Source: a virus
Length of the DNA stretch: 35,908 bases
Direction: 5' to 3' (one strand)
IMG/VR virus record: IMGVR_UViG_3300042376_001553
Coordinates: 1-35,908 of that record
The notes beneath the pieces are model-generated. The model did not search any database. It saw only the letters and a list, made by a program, of their open reading frames with translations, and was not told the origin of the DNA. This document shows, in pieces, positions 19,705 to 27,789 of the stretch (positions within the stretch are counted from its first letter, which is position 1; every line of letters starts with the position of its first letter). Both the position numbers and the translations under genes were made by a program.

Positions 19705-19984
19705 GCGGGAGGAATACATTTTCCGTAGCCGTACACTATGGGAAGTTCCTTTAGGTCACTTGTTTGTAATAGAGAAAAAGCATTTCGTTTCCTATACATA
19801 CATTGAGTTTAAGAAGTACCTCCGCAGAATGTTTAGAAAGTGCTTCACGCTCTTTGCCGAAACAAAAACAACATGGATAGTTAAGAGAGTAAAATATGCC
19901 CCAGAAGAAACCCAAGAAGATGATTCACCTCGCAGAAGGTACTACTATCTACCTAAAAGGGCATCAGGTAATAGTGCGTTATGA
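19646..19984 (+). CDS. Hypothetical very basic protein (112 aa)
   Basis: Starts MGMKVTISRPKKEKRPRKPK; Lys/Arg-rich head then VPLGHLFVIEKKHFVSYTYI and aromatic, basic stretches. It overlaps both neighbours (59 and 89 bases). DNA or RNA binding is plausible from charge alone. Start may be the second Met. Not recognised. Confidence 0.6.
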   Translation: MGMKVTISRPKKEKRPRKPKREEYIFRSRTLWEVPLGHLFVIEKKHFVSYTYIEFKKYLRRMFRKCFTLFAETKTTWIVKRVKYAPEETQEDDSPRRRYYYLPKRASGNSAL

Positions 19985-20309
19985 GGTGGAGCGAATTGAC
20001 GAGAACGGCCATTGCTATTTCGTTCAGAACGGAGAAGTGAAAAAACACTTCGTCTATCCCGCTACAATGTATGCTCTTGGAGAGCCATTGTTTAGGTATG
20101 GACTTCGTGCCTTTCCTCCCTCCACGCTCCTTGAACGAGATTGGGAAGCCTTTGAATCACGAAAGAAACTAATGGGCTTATTCAAGAGGTTTGACAAAAT
20201 CGGCAGGCGCATTCCCAACTTGCAGAGCAGCAAGAAAATGCTAAATTGCATAAACATAATAGATGAGTTTATAGGAAAGATGCAGGAGGCAATGCGGAAG
20301 CAAAAATGA
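19896..20309 (+). CDS. Hypothetical protein (137 aa)
   Basis: Starts MPQKKPKKMIHLAEGTTIYL; the likely functional start is Met 9 (19920). Beta-rich centre (KGHQVIVRYEVERIDENGHC, YFVQNGEVKKHFVYP) then helices with NLQSSKKMLNCINIIDEFIG. Overlaps terL by four bases (ATGA), so it is coupled to the terminase. Not recognised. Confidence 0.65.
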   Translation: MPQKKPKKMIHLAEGTTIYLKGHQVIVRYEVERIDENGHCYFVQNGEVKKHFVYPATMYALGEPLFRYGLRAFPPSTLLERDWEAFESRKKLMGLFKRFDKIGRRIPNLQSSKKMLNCINIIDEFIGKMQEAMRKQK

Positions 20310-22531
20310 AACTATCGGAAACACAGAGAATAGAGAAGGGAAAACTCATTGAGCGCATTTGGGCGCTTGAATGCGTTACGCCCCCTATTCCCGAAGACCT
20401 TACGATTGTTCCGGGCTACGGCAATCCCAAGGCTAAGTTTCAAAGAACGCCCATCCCCGAATACATGGCCATCGAAAAGAGCCAAATCCAAACGGACGGC
20501 TCAATTCGTTACACGCCCCTACAGCAGCAATTCATTCGGGAGGAAGTGAAGAAGATATTCCATTCAGGGCAATGGGTGTACATCAGAGGGAACTTGACAT
20601 GGCTCACGCCTTGGATGTATTTCGGCCTTAACTATTGGAAGCCTTCTGTAGAAACCAATGATGGCTTCCTTGAATACCGTGACCGCCAAAGAAAAATCCT
20701 TCATTTCTGTTGGAACATCCATCAGCACCACAAAGAACTTGGTGTCATATATCTGAAAGGCCGTCAGGAAGGTTTGTCCACATGGGGCCATCTAATAATG
20801 TTTTGGCTTGCCATTCGTGCTGAACGGCAGAACATAGGACTTTCATCCTCGGACCAAAAGCTCGCTGACGAGAACTTTGACGAGCTGATAAGTAAGCCCG
20901 TAAATGCCCTACCTCTGTGGCTTATTCCTGTTCACAGAATGAACAAGAACGAACTCTTGCTCGTTGAACCGCCGGAACGCCAATCGAAAACTAAGAAAAC
21001 TGCCAGCGTTTCCAAGGCTCTCGGAGGGTCAATAAGACTTCGTGCTTTGACAAAACGAGGATGGGATGGTAAGCGTTTGAATGGCCTCTTTGCTGATGAA
21101 GGCGGTAAGTGGGTGCAGGTGCAAATCAGTAAGTGGTGGAGTAAGCAGGTGAGGGCCCTGATGGTGAATGGCCGTAAGAGGGGCTTTGCGTTCTTCCCGA
21201 CAACAACGGAAGAGGGCGACCAAGGAGGAGCAGAGTTTCAGCGCTTCTATTCCCAAGCCGACATTGACACAAGGCAGAATGGCAAATACCCCACCACGAC
21301 AAACAAACTCGTAAACCTTTTTCTTCCCGCCTACATGGGATTGCCTGGATGGACCGATGCCTACGGCAACGACATCGTGGACACTCCTGATGATGAGCAG
21401 TGGGAGTGGATGCAGAGAAACGGACACGATGAACGAATAGGGGCGAAGGAGAAACTGATGCGTGACCGCCAGCAGCTCCTTGACGCAGGGCTTGACGACT
21501 TGTACGCAGAGGAAATGAGGCAGAATCCCTTTACGCCTTCTGATGCGTTCAATAGCCTTAATGAGCATTGTCCGTTTGATGTCACAATTCTACAAGCCCT
21601 CAAACGCACGGCAGACACGCAGGAGGTGCAAGGAAGAATCAGGAAGGGATATTTCTATTGGCTTGACGTAAGGGAGCGTAGCATCGTTGGATGGAAAGAA
21701 GATGCCAATGGGCCTTTTGAAAGGACATGGGAGCCGCCTCCGAATTTGATAAACAAAACGCATACAAGGAGGGGCGTAAAGGCTCCGGCCAACGGCAAAC
21801 TTGGGGCATTCGGAGTGGACCCCTATTTAAAGGCCAGCACTAAAAAGAAAGGCTCCAAGATGGCTGTAACAGGAAAGCTGTATTACAATCGTTACCACGA
21901 AGAGCAGAACAAGAAGGAGCGTGACACGACGGGCCGTGATATGCCAGGCTATTTCCCTACGCCTGCTATATTCCTTTCCTTTGCCAACAGGAGTGCGGAT
22001 AGCCATTACGACATGGAGCAGCTTCTGATGGCCGCCGTTTATTATTCCATGCCTATAGTGATAGAGAATAACGCCTCCATTGCTGTGGAGAACTTCTTTA
22101 ACTCACGAGGCTACGGAGGCTTCTTGCTGCGTGAGGCTGAAATCTTGAACGAAACTTCTCCTACACAAATTCAATGGGAAACGACAGGAATACACACAGG
22201 CGTTGAAGGGGCGGGGAGTGATGTTGTGAGAAGAGGGGCAACGTATTTTAATGATTTCCTAAGAGGGGATGGACTGTTCTTGAGTGAGCATACATATAAG
22301 ATAGCGGAGGAGCCGATACGCTATCCGTTCCTTACAAGTATAAACGACAATATGCAGTTTGACATAACAGACAGAACAAAGAGCGATGCCACCATGTCGG
22401 CCATTATGGTGCACTTCTATGAGTTCAATACGAATGAATACGACAATCCTCTTGCCTACAGTAGTGCGCCACAGAGCGATGTCAGAAGGCTATTTCCGAG
22501 GGGAACGTTCTTGAGGAAAGTGAGGGTTTGA
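20306..22531 (+). CDS. terL: Phage terminase large subunit
   Basis: 741 residues, larger than many TerL proteins. ATPase part: Walker A-like KGRQEGLST at residues 151-159, Walker B LFADEGG at 261-267, and a coupling segment AFFPTTTEEGDQ near 295-306. The C-terminal nuclease part begins with LGAFGVDPYLKAST (first acidic residue) and later VIENNASIAVENFF and TKSDATMSAIM segments carrying further acidic residues. It powers packaging of DNA into proheads and cuts concatemers. The 100-residue N-terminal extension (QQFIREEVKKIFHSGQWVYI) is unusual. Coupled to the upstream gene by ATGA. Confidence 0.92.
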   Translation: MKLSETQRIEKGKLIERIWALECVTPPIPEDLTIVPGYGNPKAKFQRTPIPEYMAIEKSQIQTDGSIRYTPLQQQFIREEVKKIFHSGQWVYIRGNLTWLTPWMYFGLNYWKPSVETNDGFLEYRDRQRKILHFCWNIHQHHKELGVIYLKGRQEGLSTWGHLIMFWLAIRAERQNIGLSSSDQKLADENFDELISKPVNALPLWLIPVHRMNKNELLLVEPPERQSKTKKTASVSKALGGSIRLRALTKRGWDGKRLNGLFADEGGKWVQVQISKWWSKQVRALMVNGRKRGFAFFPTTTEEGDQGGAEFQRFYSQADIDTRQNGKYPTTTNKLVNLFLPAYMGLPGWTDAYGNDIVDTPDDEQWEWMQRNGHDERIGAKEKLMRDRQQLLDAGLDDLYAEEMRQNPFTPSDAFNSLNEHCPFDVTILQALKRTADTQEVQGRIRKGYFYWLDVRERSIVGWKEDANGPFERTWEPPPNLINKTHTRRGVKAPANGKLGAFGVDPYLKASTKKKGSKMAVTGKLYYNRYHEEQNKKERDTTGRDMPGYFPTPAIFLSFANRSADSHYDMEQLLMAAVYYSMPIVIENNASIAVENFFNSRGYGGFLLREAEILNETSPTQIQWETTGIHTGVEGAGSDVVRRGATYFNDFLRGDGLFLSEHTYKIAEEPIRYPFLTSINDNMQFDITDRTKSDATMSAIMVHFYEFNTNEYDNPLAYSSAPQSDVRRLFPRGTFLRKVRV

Positions 22532-22561
22532 AATTTTTTTTAGGAATAGTCGAAGATTTTG

Positions 22562-22569
22562 TAATTTTG
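22562..22569 (+). promoter_or_regulatory. Candidate promoter of the small structural gene
   Basis: TAATTTTG, full TAnnTTTG match, 25 bases before the ATG at 22595. The -33 region is T-rich but lacks TTG at 19-21 bases. Confidence 0.5.
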
Positions 22570-22594
22570 GGCTTCACTTAAAAATATTTTCTCA

Positions 22595-22840
22595 ATGGCA
22601 TTACTTCGTTTGCATACAACAACAAATCCTTCTACAGGAACATCTGTAGTGGGCGGCTCTGCATTATTTGTTTATAACACAGACCAAATCAATTGGCTCA
22701 CTTTGGCTTCCAAAACCGGAACCACTGCGTCAAGCACTTTTGACTATCAGCTTACTGGCGGTGGCATCGGGAAAGCTGCTGTTAAAGGAACTGTAGCGAG
22801 CATTCAGACAGCAGCAGGCGCTAATACTGTTGTAGCCTAA
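22595..22840 (+). CDS. Small Gly/Ala/Ser/Thr-rich protein, possible virion component
   Basis: 81 residues, MALLRLHTTTNPSTGTSVVG at the start, then beta-type ALFVYNTDQINWLTLASKTG and a Gly/Ala-rich end. Composition and position between terL and a terminator suit a small capsid or decoration protein expressed at high level from its own promoter and stop. Not proven; no family recognised. Confidence 0.68.
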   Translation: MALLRLHTTTNPSTGTSVVGGSALFVYNTDQINWLTLASKTGTTASSTFDYQLTGGGIGKAAVKGTVASIQTAAGANTVVA

Positions 22841-22865
22841 TAAGCAAAGCTATTGAGACAAGAAG

Positions 22866-22904
22866 GCCGCCCTTTACGAGAGGGCGGCTATTTGTGTTTT
22901 ATTT
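22866..22904 (+). terminator. Terminator between convergent units
   Basis: GCCGCCCT (22866-22873) and AGGGCGGC (22881-22888), perfect 8-bp stem with 7-base loop, then a T-rich tract (TATTTGTGTTTTATTT). It separates the plus-strand gene at 22595 from the minus-strand cassette ending at 22899. On the other strand the tract after the stem (CTTCTTGTCT) is only fairly T-rich, so a bidirectional role is uncertain. Confidence 0.82.
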
Positions 22905-23936
22905 GACATCCTTGAAATATCCTTCATAGTGTTCAATTCCCATGCAATCGTGGGTTGAATAGTCGTGAATGACACGATAGTTTTCCTCGTTGCCATCATG
23001 TCCTTTGCTTAGCGTCCACTCTGATTCGTGAGGGATGTGATAGCAAATATTATAGGGTAACTTGTTCCCGATTTTATCCGCCCAAAAGTTATCCCATGCA
23101 ACACGTCCAAGAAGTAATGGAGCTTGAAGAAGTGATGGAATGCACTTGGCATTAGGGCGGAATGCAAACAAATCCATCCCCTCGTATTCAGGCATATTCT
23201 TAATGTCATTAAAGCTAAGAAGGCCATCTGTGGCTACATCCACACGTTTAGCATAGCAAGCATCAAGATTGTGCGTGTCCATGTGCGCCCTGATTATTCC
23301 CGTGGCTTCAGGAACAAGGCAAATATCCCGATTCATTATAATAAGAATGTCGTCAGGATGGGAGAAGCATGAAACCCCATCGGAAAGCATATCGTTCACT
23401 TTTGGCCACTCATCTGAGGAGTGAAGAAGAATCGAGGCGTGAATGTCAAAATTACATAGCCTACTCCAAGAATAGGACGCAAGCCCATATCGCCCCATTG
23501 TGTGTGTTTCTTGTGTTTGATATTCATTCACAAGAATATATGTGGTGGCCCTGTTTAAGTCATAGTGCTGCCTTACAGAGGTGTTCTTGGCTATGCAGGC
23601 AATCATCTGGGAGGCATCGTGTCCTATCATTTCCTGACAGAATATACCAATGGTGGAGGGCTTAGGCGTAGCCTGCACCCACGGATGGCTTCTTGCTATC
23701 AGAATGTGAGGCTTTTCGCATAGGTGATATTGCAGGCTATCGTTGAGGACGTATAGCGTGTCCTCTTGGTTCATGTCCTCTTGTAACTTCTTGAAGCCAT
23801 TAGTGTGCGGCTTGTACACCTCAAACGGAATGCCTAAAGAGGAAAGGGCGTAACGAGTGTTTATTAGGATGTTCTTATCCGTGATTTTGCTTGAGCTGCC
23901 ATCAAGAGCAATGATGGCTTTTTTAAAGATTTGCAT
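22899..23936 (-). CDS. Glycosyltransferase-like protein (345 aa)
   Basis: Starts MQIFKKAIIALDGSSSKITD; later DILIIMNRDICLVPEATGII (a nucleotide-sugar type N-D segment) and KNMPEYEGMDLFAFRPNAKC. The order of a Rossmann-like start, a central NRD acidic site and an H-rich end fits GT-A-type sugar transferases. It may glycosylate virion or host surface targets, or modify DNA; the target cannot be read. 14-base overlap with the upstream transferase gene. Last gene of a minus-strand cassette. Confidence 0.6.
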   Translation of the reverse strand: MQIFKKAIIALDGSSSKITDKNILINTRYALSSLGIPFEVYKPHTNGFKKLQEDMNQEDTLYVLNDSLQYHLCEKPHILIARSHPWVQATPKPSTIGIFCQEMIGHDASQMIACIAKNTSVRQHYDLNRATTYILVNEYQTQETHTMGRYGLASYSWSRLCNFDIHASILLHSSDEWPKVNDMLSDGVSCFSHPDDILIIMNRDICLVPEATGIIRAHMDTHNLDACYAKRVDVATDGLLSFNDIKNMPEYEGMDLFAFRPNAKCIPSLLQAPLLLGRVAWDNFWADKIGNKLPYNICYHIPHESEWTLSKGHDGNEENYRVIHDYSTHDCMGIEHYEGYFKDVK

Positions 23937-24963
23937 AATGTTCTTGAAATGCTTGGAAACTTCTGAATGGTAGAACGAGTTTGGGGTCTTGTCCGTCTTG
24001 TTGGCAAATGGTTACTTTTCTGTTTGGGTATTTTGTCTTTGCTACTGTTGCGGCCCTAACAGGGTTCCTTGCAAAGTCATTCCCAAGCTCAAACACCTCA
24101 TGCTGTGGAAACAAGTCGTAAACGATTTGAGCAAATTGGCTCATACAGCAAATGATGGAGGGCTGTTTTAGTTGCTTGCACACCATGTAAATATCCCCGA
24201 AGCGCCCAAGAATGACATATACAGGCCATTCTTCGTTAAGTTGAGGAACGCTGTACTCCCAATATTCTATTTGCCCATCAGGGTCTATTAACCCAGAAGC
24301 CACAAGCCCAGGCCACGCCCTACCTCTATGCGTTCCTCCGTATTCGCCACAATTGTAAGCACGAGAAATAGAGGGAAGAACTTCCACTCTTTCTCCCAAA
24401 TGACTGCTTACAATTACATCCCAAGAAGTGTCGTGAGAGTCGTCTCCTGTCGTCCATGTGTCAAACATTTCCTCCCAACGGTCTTTCCAAGTTCCCCACC
24501 CCCAACAAGTGAAATAGTTTTGACGCATCACCTTGCCGTGTTCATTTTCTGTAAGCGGAGTGCCAAGCGTATATCCCTTGTCGTGCCCCCAAAGGCCAAT
24601 GGTGCGAACAGAATAGTCGTCCTTGTATTTCTCTGCCGCCCATTCAATGTACATAAGGGCATCGTCAGAGATTATAATATCGTCCTCAATCATAAGAACA
24701 AAATCGGGATTGTCTTGCCAAGCAAACTCTAAAGCCTCTTTTACATTGTAATTACAACCCCGCTTCTTTGTTGCCATAGATAGGGAGTATGGAGCGTAAA
24801 GGGCAAACACTTCATCATTTATCTTCCCATTTTCATCGCAATCTATGGCGCAAAAAATATTATACTTTTCTGGAGAATATCCTTTTGCTCCCAAAATAGC
24901 AGCAAGAGACCTTCGTGAATATTCGGGCCTGTTGTAGGCCGAAATGGCAATGTTTATTTTCAT
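23923..24963 (-). CDS. GT-A glycosyltransferase, GNT-I-like
   Basis: 346 residues starting MKINIAISAYNRPEYSRRSL, the classic GT-A start. The catalytic acidic site is NPDFVLMIEDDIIISDDALM (EDD), and the acceptor-side segment QNYFTCWGWGTWKDRWEEMF carries CWGWGTWKDRW. That combination is typical of the GNT-I-like group. An upstream in-frame Met (21 residues earlier) lies in the previous gene and is rejected. Start overlaps the methyltransferase stop (ATGA). C-terminal 120 residues (IYMVCKQLKQPSIICCMSQF) may be an extra domain. Confidence 0.82.
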   Translation of the reverse strand: MKINIAISAYNRPEYSRRSLAAILGAKGYSPEKYNIFCAIDCDENGKINDEVFALYAPYSLSMATKKRGCNYNVKEALEFAWQDNPDFVLMIEDDIIISDDALMYIEWAAEKYKDDYSVRTIGLWGHDKGYTLGTPLTENEHGKVMRQNYFTCWGWGTWKDRWEEMFDTWTTGDDSHDTSWDVIVSSHLGERVEVLPSISRAYNCGEYGGTHRGRAWPGLVASGLIDPDGQIEYWEYSVPQLNEEWPVYVILGRFGDIYMVCKQLKQPSIICCMSQFAQIVYDLFPQHEVFELGNDFARNPVRAATVAKTKYPNRKVTICQQDGQDPKLVLPFRSFQAFQEHYANL

Positions 24964-25616
24964 AGTATGTCTTTTCTCACCCAAATTGAATACCCATTCC
25001 GCAAAGTGAGATTGCAGAATAGGCATTCGTAGTTATTGTTGCTTCTTAACGCTTGATGCGAATGATAGTGCTTAATATCAAGAATGTCATCAAGAATAAT
25101 AATTTTAGCCCCATCAATTTTTAAGTATTCGGCATATCCGCAAAACGGAGACCCATCAAGAAGCGCCATGTCGGGCTCTATTCCTTCCATTACTCCCGTT
25201 GGAATACCCCATTTATCAATTAAAGACAGTTCGTCTCGATACCAAGACAAAACAGTATCTAATGAATATTCATTAAGTTGCGTTGGGGTGAGCTTATAAA
25301 AAAGCTCCACAGACCCCTTTGACATATATTCTTCAACAGGAACAGAAGAGCCATTTATTGGCTTCACCCAATCAAGGTTCTTGTATCTTTCTGATAAACT
25401 TTCAAATCTTGCCGGACTTGCCTCAATAGTGTAAAGCACTTTATCCTGTAGTACGGACATTCCTGATACAATAGCTTCTGTACTCCCATCCCCACTTGAA
25501 GCTCCCACCTCAAACACCGTTTTTATTTCCGAAGAAAACATAAGAATGGTGGCAACAATCCTGTCGTAAAGCTCATCGTTTTTTATTTCGGCAGGGATTA
25601 ATACTGAATTATTCAT
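24960..25616 (-). CDS. SAM-dependent methyltransferase-like protein
   Basis: 218 residues starting MNNSVLIPAEIKND. KTVFEVGASSGDGSTEA is the glycine-rich SAM loop, YTIEASPARFESLSERY the acidic ribose site, and PDMALLDGSPFCGYAEYLKI with KIIILDDILD the later strands. This matches class I (FkbM-like) methyltransferases acting on sugars. With two glycosyltransferases it probably modifies a glycan. The start is set by the TACATTTG element four bases upstream; a longer ORF begins in the promoter and is rejected. Confidence 0.72.
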   Translation of the reverse strand: MNNSVLIPAEIKNDELYDRIVATILMFSSEIKTVFEVGASSGDGSTEAIVSGMSVLQDKVLYTIEASPARFESLSERYKNLDWVKPINGSSVPVEEYMSKGSVELFYKLTPTQLNEYSLDTVLSWYRDELSLIDKWGIPTGVMEGIEPDMALLDGSPFCGYAEYLKIDGAKIIILDDILDIKHYHSHQALRSNNNYECLFCNLTLRNGYSIWVRKDIL

Positions 25617-25620
25617 GCCC

Positions 25621-25628
25621 CAAATGTA
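25621..25628 (-). promoter_or_regulatory. Promoter of the glycan-modification cassette
   Basis: Minus-strand TACATTTG, full -7 match, four bases before the ATG at 25616. No TTG at 19-21 bases. Divergent from the plus-strand promoter at 25673-25702. Confidence 0.6.
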
Positions 25629-25672
25629 AAACAATTCCGTACAATTTCCGCTCTGCACAAAACATTCCTAAA

Positions 25673-25702
25673 TTGTTAATAGGAAAAATATGTTGTAAAT
25701 TG
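25673..25702 (+). promoter_or_regulatory. Candidate promoter of the late connector genes
   Basis: TTG (25673-25675), 20 bases, then TAAATTG (25696-25702), one base short of TAnnTTTG. The ATG at 25711 follows 8 bases later. Confidence 0.5.
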
Positions 25703-25710
25703 CGCCTATT

Positions 25711-26406
25711 ATGCTTGAGCGTCTTATCAACACCGTTCTCACCTACCTCAATGCAGCGGGATATTACAAGAGCGCAGAGGAGATACAGAACGCCATCAAT
25801 ATTGCCCAACTCGACCTCTACAAACGTCTGCGGGGAAACATGGCTCAATACGTTCCTGGCAGGCCACTTGCCGCCGTGAACATTGGACAAACGGCTGTTT
25901 CGACAGATGCCTTGTGGGAGCTTTATTTGAGCATAGGACAGGACTTTAGCTCTGGCTTTGCCGAAATATCCACCGCAGCGAGTTTGTTTGGGAAAACCGC
26001 CGACATTGTTCTTTCCCTTGAGGTGGCCTATGACGGCAACACTGGAACTCTATACCCCGTAAACATTGTTCCTGATAATCAATTTTTGATGTTGAAGAAC
26101 AACCCCGTTGTGCCTCCTGTTGAATCAAGGCCAATAGGAAGAATATATGACGACTTTAACGTTGAAGTATTTCCGTTTCCTTTTGCTAAGTGGAGAGGGA
26201 GAGTGCTTACGCTTCCAAGGCCCGTAGCCTTTACATTTGTGGACAATCAAGGTCCAATCCCTACAATTGTTGTAGCACAAGGCATTGATTGGACAGCAGA
26301 CAAACTTGACAACCTTGTTTACGGAACCGTAGCAAACCTTGGCTTCAACCTTTCAAACGGCGTACTCGTGCAGAGCGGAAACTCCATGAACGAAAAGATT
26401 CTCTAA
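25711..26406 (+). CDS. Putative virion connector protein (231 aa)
   Basis: Starts MLERLINTVLTYLNAAGYYK; EEIQNAINIAQLDLYKRLRG is a helix typical of connector/adaptor N-termini, then many beta segments (LYPVNIVPDNQFLMLKNNPV, RIYDDFNVEVFPFPF). The helix-then-beta layout and the position after terL suggest a head-tail connector or tail ring protein. I infer this from layout and neighbours, not from a family match. Own promoter at 25673; followed by 26408 with one base between. Confidence 0.6.
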   Translation: MLERLINTVLTYLNAAGYYKSAEEIQNAINIAQLDLYKRLRGNMAQYVPGRPLAAVNIGQTAVSTDALWELYLSIGQDFSSGFAEISTAASLFGKTADIVLSLEVAYDGNTGTLYPVNIVPDNQFLMLKNNPVVPPVESRPIGRIYDDFNVEVFPFPFAKWRGRVLTLPRPVAFTFVDNQGPIPTIVVAQGIDWTADKLDNLVYGTVANLGFNLSNGVLVQSGNSMNEKIL

Positions 26407-26407
26407 G

Positions 26408-27031
26408 ATGGACTATAATTACATTGCCAACCAAATCGTCCTGATGTTCATGGCTGGAAGGCCAACAACGGAGGGCATTGACGTTCGTGAAGTGGAGGCT
26501 TGGGTGAGGGAGGCTCACGCTTCTATAGGCCGTCAGGAATACTTTGAAAACTACAAGGCCGAGAACCAATCATCTGTAAACGGAAATTGGCTCGTATCCT
26601 ATCCCATTAACCTTGATTCCACTCCCGACCCCATAACGGGCTACTATGTGGCAAGGCTAACAGAAAACTACCTTCCGCTTCCCAAGAACAGAGGCGTAGT
26701 GAGGGTGTCGGTTGCTGACAAGGAATATAAGAGGAAGAAACAGATAGCTTTTATTTCTTTTGACAATTACGAAAACCTTCGTGGGGGAACGACAATGAAG
26801 TTTGCGGGGGAGTATTTCTATTCCCTTAACAACAATAACGTTTACATTCTGCCCGCCTGCAACAATCCCATAAAAGTGAAAACGATAACGGTGACGCAGG
26901 CAGTGGCTAACGAGGCCACACTTAATGACAGCCATGTAATGCTTATTGTAAGCCAAGTGATGCCTCTAATGATGCAACGGTTTGGTCGCAAGGCAGATAT
27001 GGTGACAGATGCCAATCCCAATCAACAATAA
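26408..27031 (+). CDS. Putative virion connector protein (207 aa)
   Basis: N-terminal helices (MDYNYIANQIVLMFMAGRPT, EVEAWVREAHASIGRQEYFE) then beta-rich WLVSYPINLDSTPDPITGYY and a C-terminal helix VMLIVSQVMPLMMQRFGRKA. Layout matches its neighbours at 25711 and 27041; the three may stack in a neck or tail. Not recognised otherwise. One base separates it from the previous gene. Confidence 0.6.
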   Translation: MDYNYIANQIVLMFMAGRPTTEGIDVREVEAWVREAHASIGRQEYFENYKAENQSSVNGNWLVSYPINLDSTPDPITGYYVARLTENYLPLPKNRGVVRVSVADKEYKRKKQIAFISFDNYENLRGGTTMKFAGEYFYSLNNNNVYILPACNNPIKVKTITVTQAVANEATLNDSHVMLIVSQVMPLMMQRFGRKADMVTDANPNQQ

Positions 27032-27040
27032 TAATTCATT

Positions 27041-27787
27041 ATGACAGATACCGTTGATAGCATCGTAGGGCAGGTGATAGAAGACCTTGAGGTTCCTGTA
27101 ACAAGGCAATATCCGTTTATGGGATGGGCGTTGGACTATGTTCGTTCCATGCAGAAGGACGTTCAGACAATGATTCCCGACAGAACGAAAACCATCTTCT
27201 ACGAGTTTGACACCTATGGATATAATACGGCAAAACTGCCGGGCGACTATTACGACTATAATTCCATAGGAACACAAGTGGGGCGTTACATTAAAGGACT
27301 CTCCATGAACAACCGCCTAACAACGCATAAAAAGCAACCCGATATGTTTCCCTTGCTTAGTGGAAACGACACATCAAACATTTGGTATTGGGGAGGGCTA
27401 TACGGCTACGGAATGCTATGGAGCGGAACAGGAAGCCCTGTTCAAGCCTTCGGAAACGGGAACGACTACGGAGACGTGATGATAGACTTAGATAATAAGG
27501 TGCTCGTCACTTCGCCAACGTTTCGCTATAAGAACGTCACGCTAACGTATTACACCACCTGCGTTACGCCCTCGGAGGACACTTGTATTCACCCTTGGTT
27601 CATTGAGGCCATGAAGAACTATCTGTATTACAAGTATTACTTCTTGAAAGGAGACGCAAGATGGCAGGCCAGTAAAATGGAATACGAGAATCTTTATTAT
27701 TTTGCCCTTCAAAGCAAATACAGGATGAAAATTCCTACTATTGTGAAAATTGTTGAACGCACAAGAGGCTACAGGAACATATTATAA
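27041..27787 (+). CDS. Putative tail or neck structural protein (248 aa)
   Basis: Starts MTDTVDSIVGQVIEDLEVPV; TKTIFYEFDTYGYNTAKLPG, DYYDYNSIGTQVGRYIKGLS and a Gly/Tyr/Trp-rich middle (NIWYWGGLYGYGMLWSG) point to beta-structure. C-terminal helices (HPWFIEAMKNYLYYKYYFLK) carry YLYYKYYF. Such alpha-beta-alpha organisation is seen in phage tail tubular or neck proteins. No family match; position is the main argument. Confidence 0.62.
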   Translation: MTDTVDSIVGQVIEDLEVPVTRQYPFMGWALDYVRSMQKDVQTMIPDRTKTIFYEFDTYGYNTAKLPGDYYDYNSIGTQVGRYIKGLSMNNRLTTHKKQPDMFPLLSGNDTSNIWYWGGLYGYGMLWSGTGSPVQAFGNGNDYGDVMIDLDNKVLVTSPTFRYKNVTLTYYTTCVTPSEDTCIHPWFIEAMKNYLYYKYYFLKGDARWQASKMEYENLYYFALQSKYRMKIPTIVKIVERTRGYRNIL

Positions 27788-27789
27788 AT

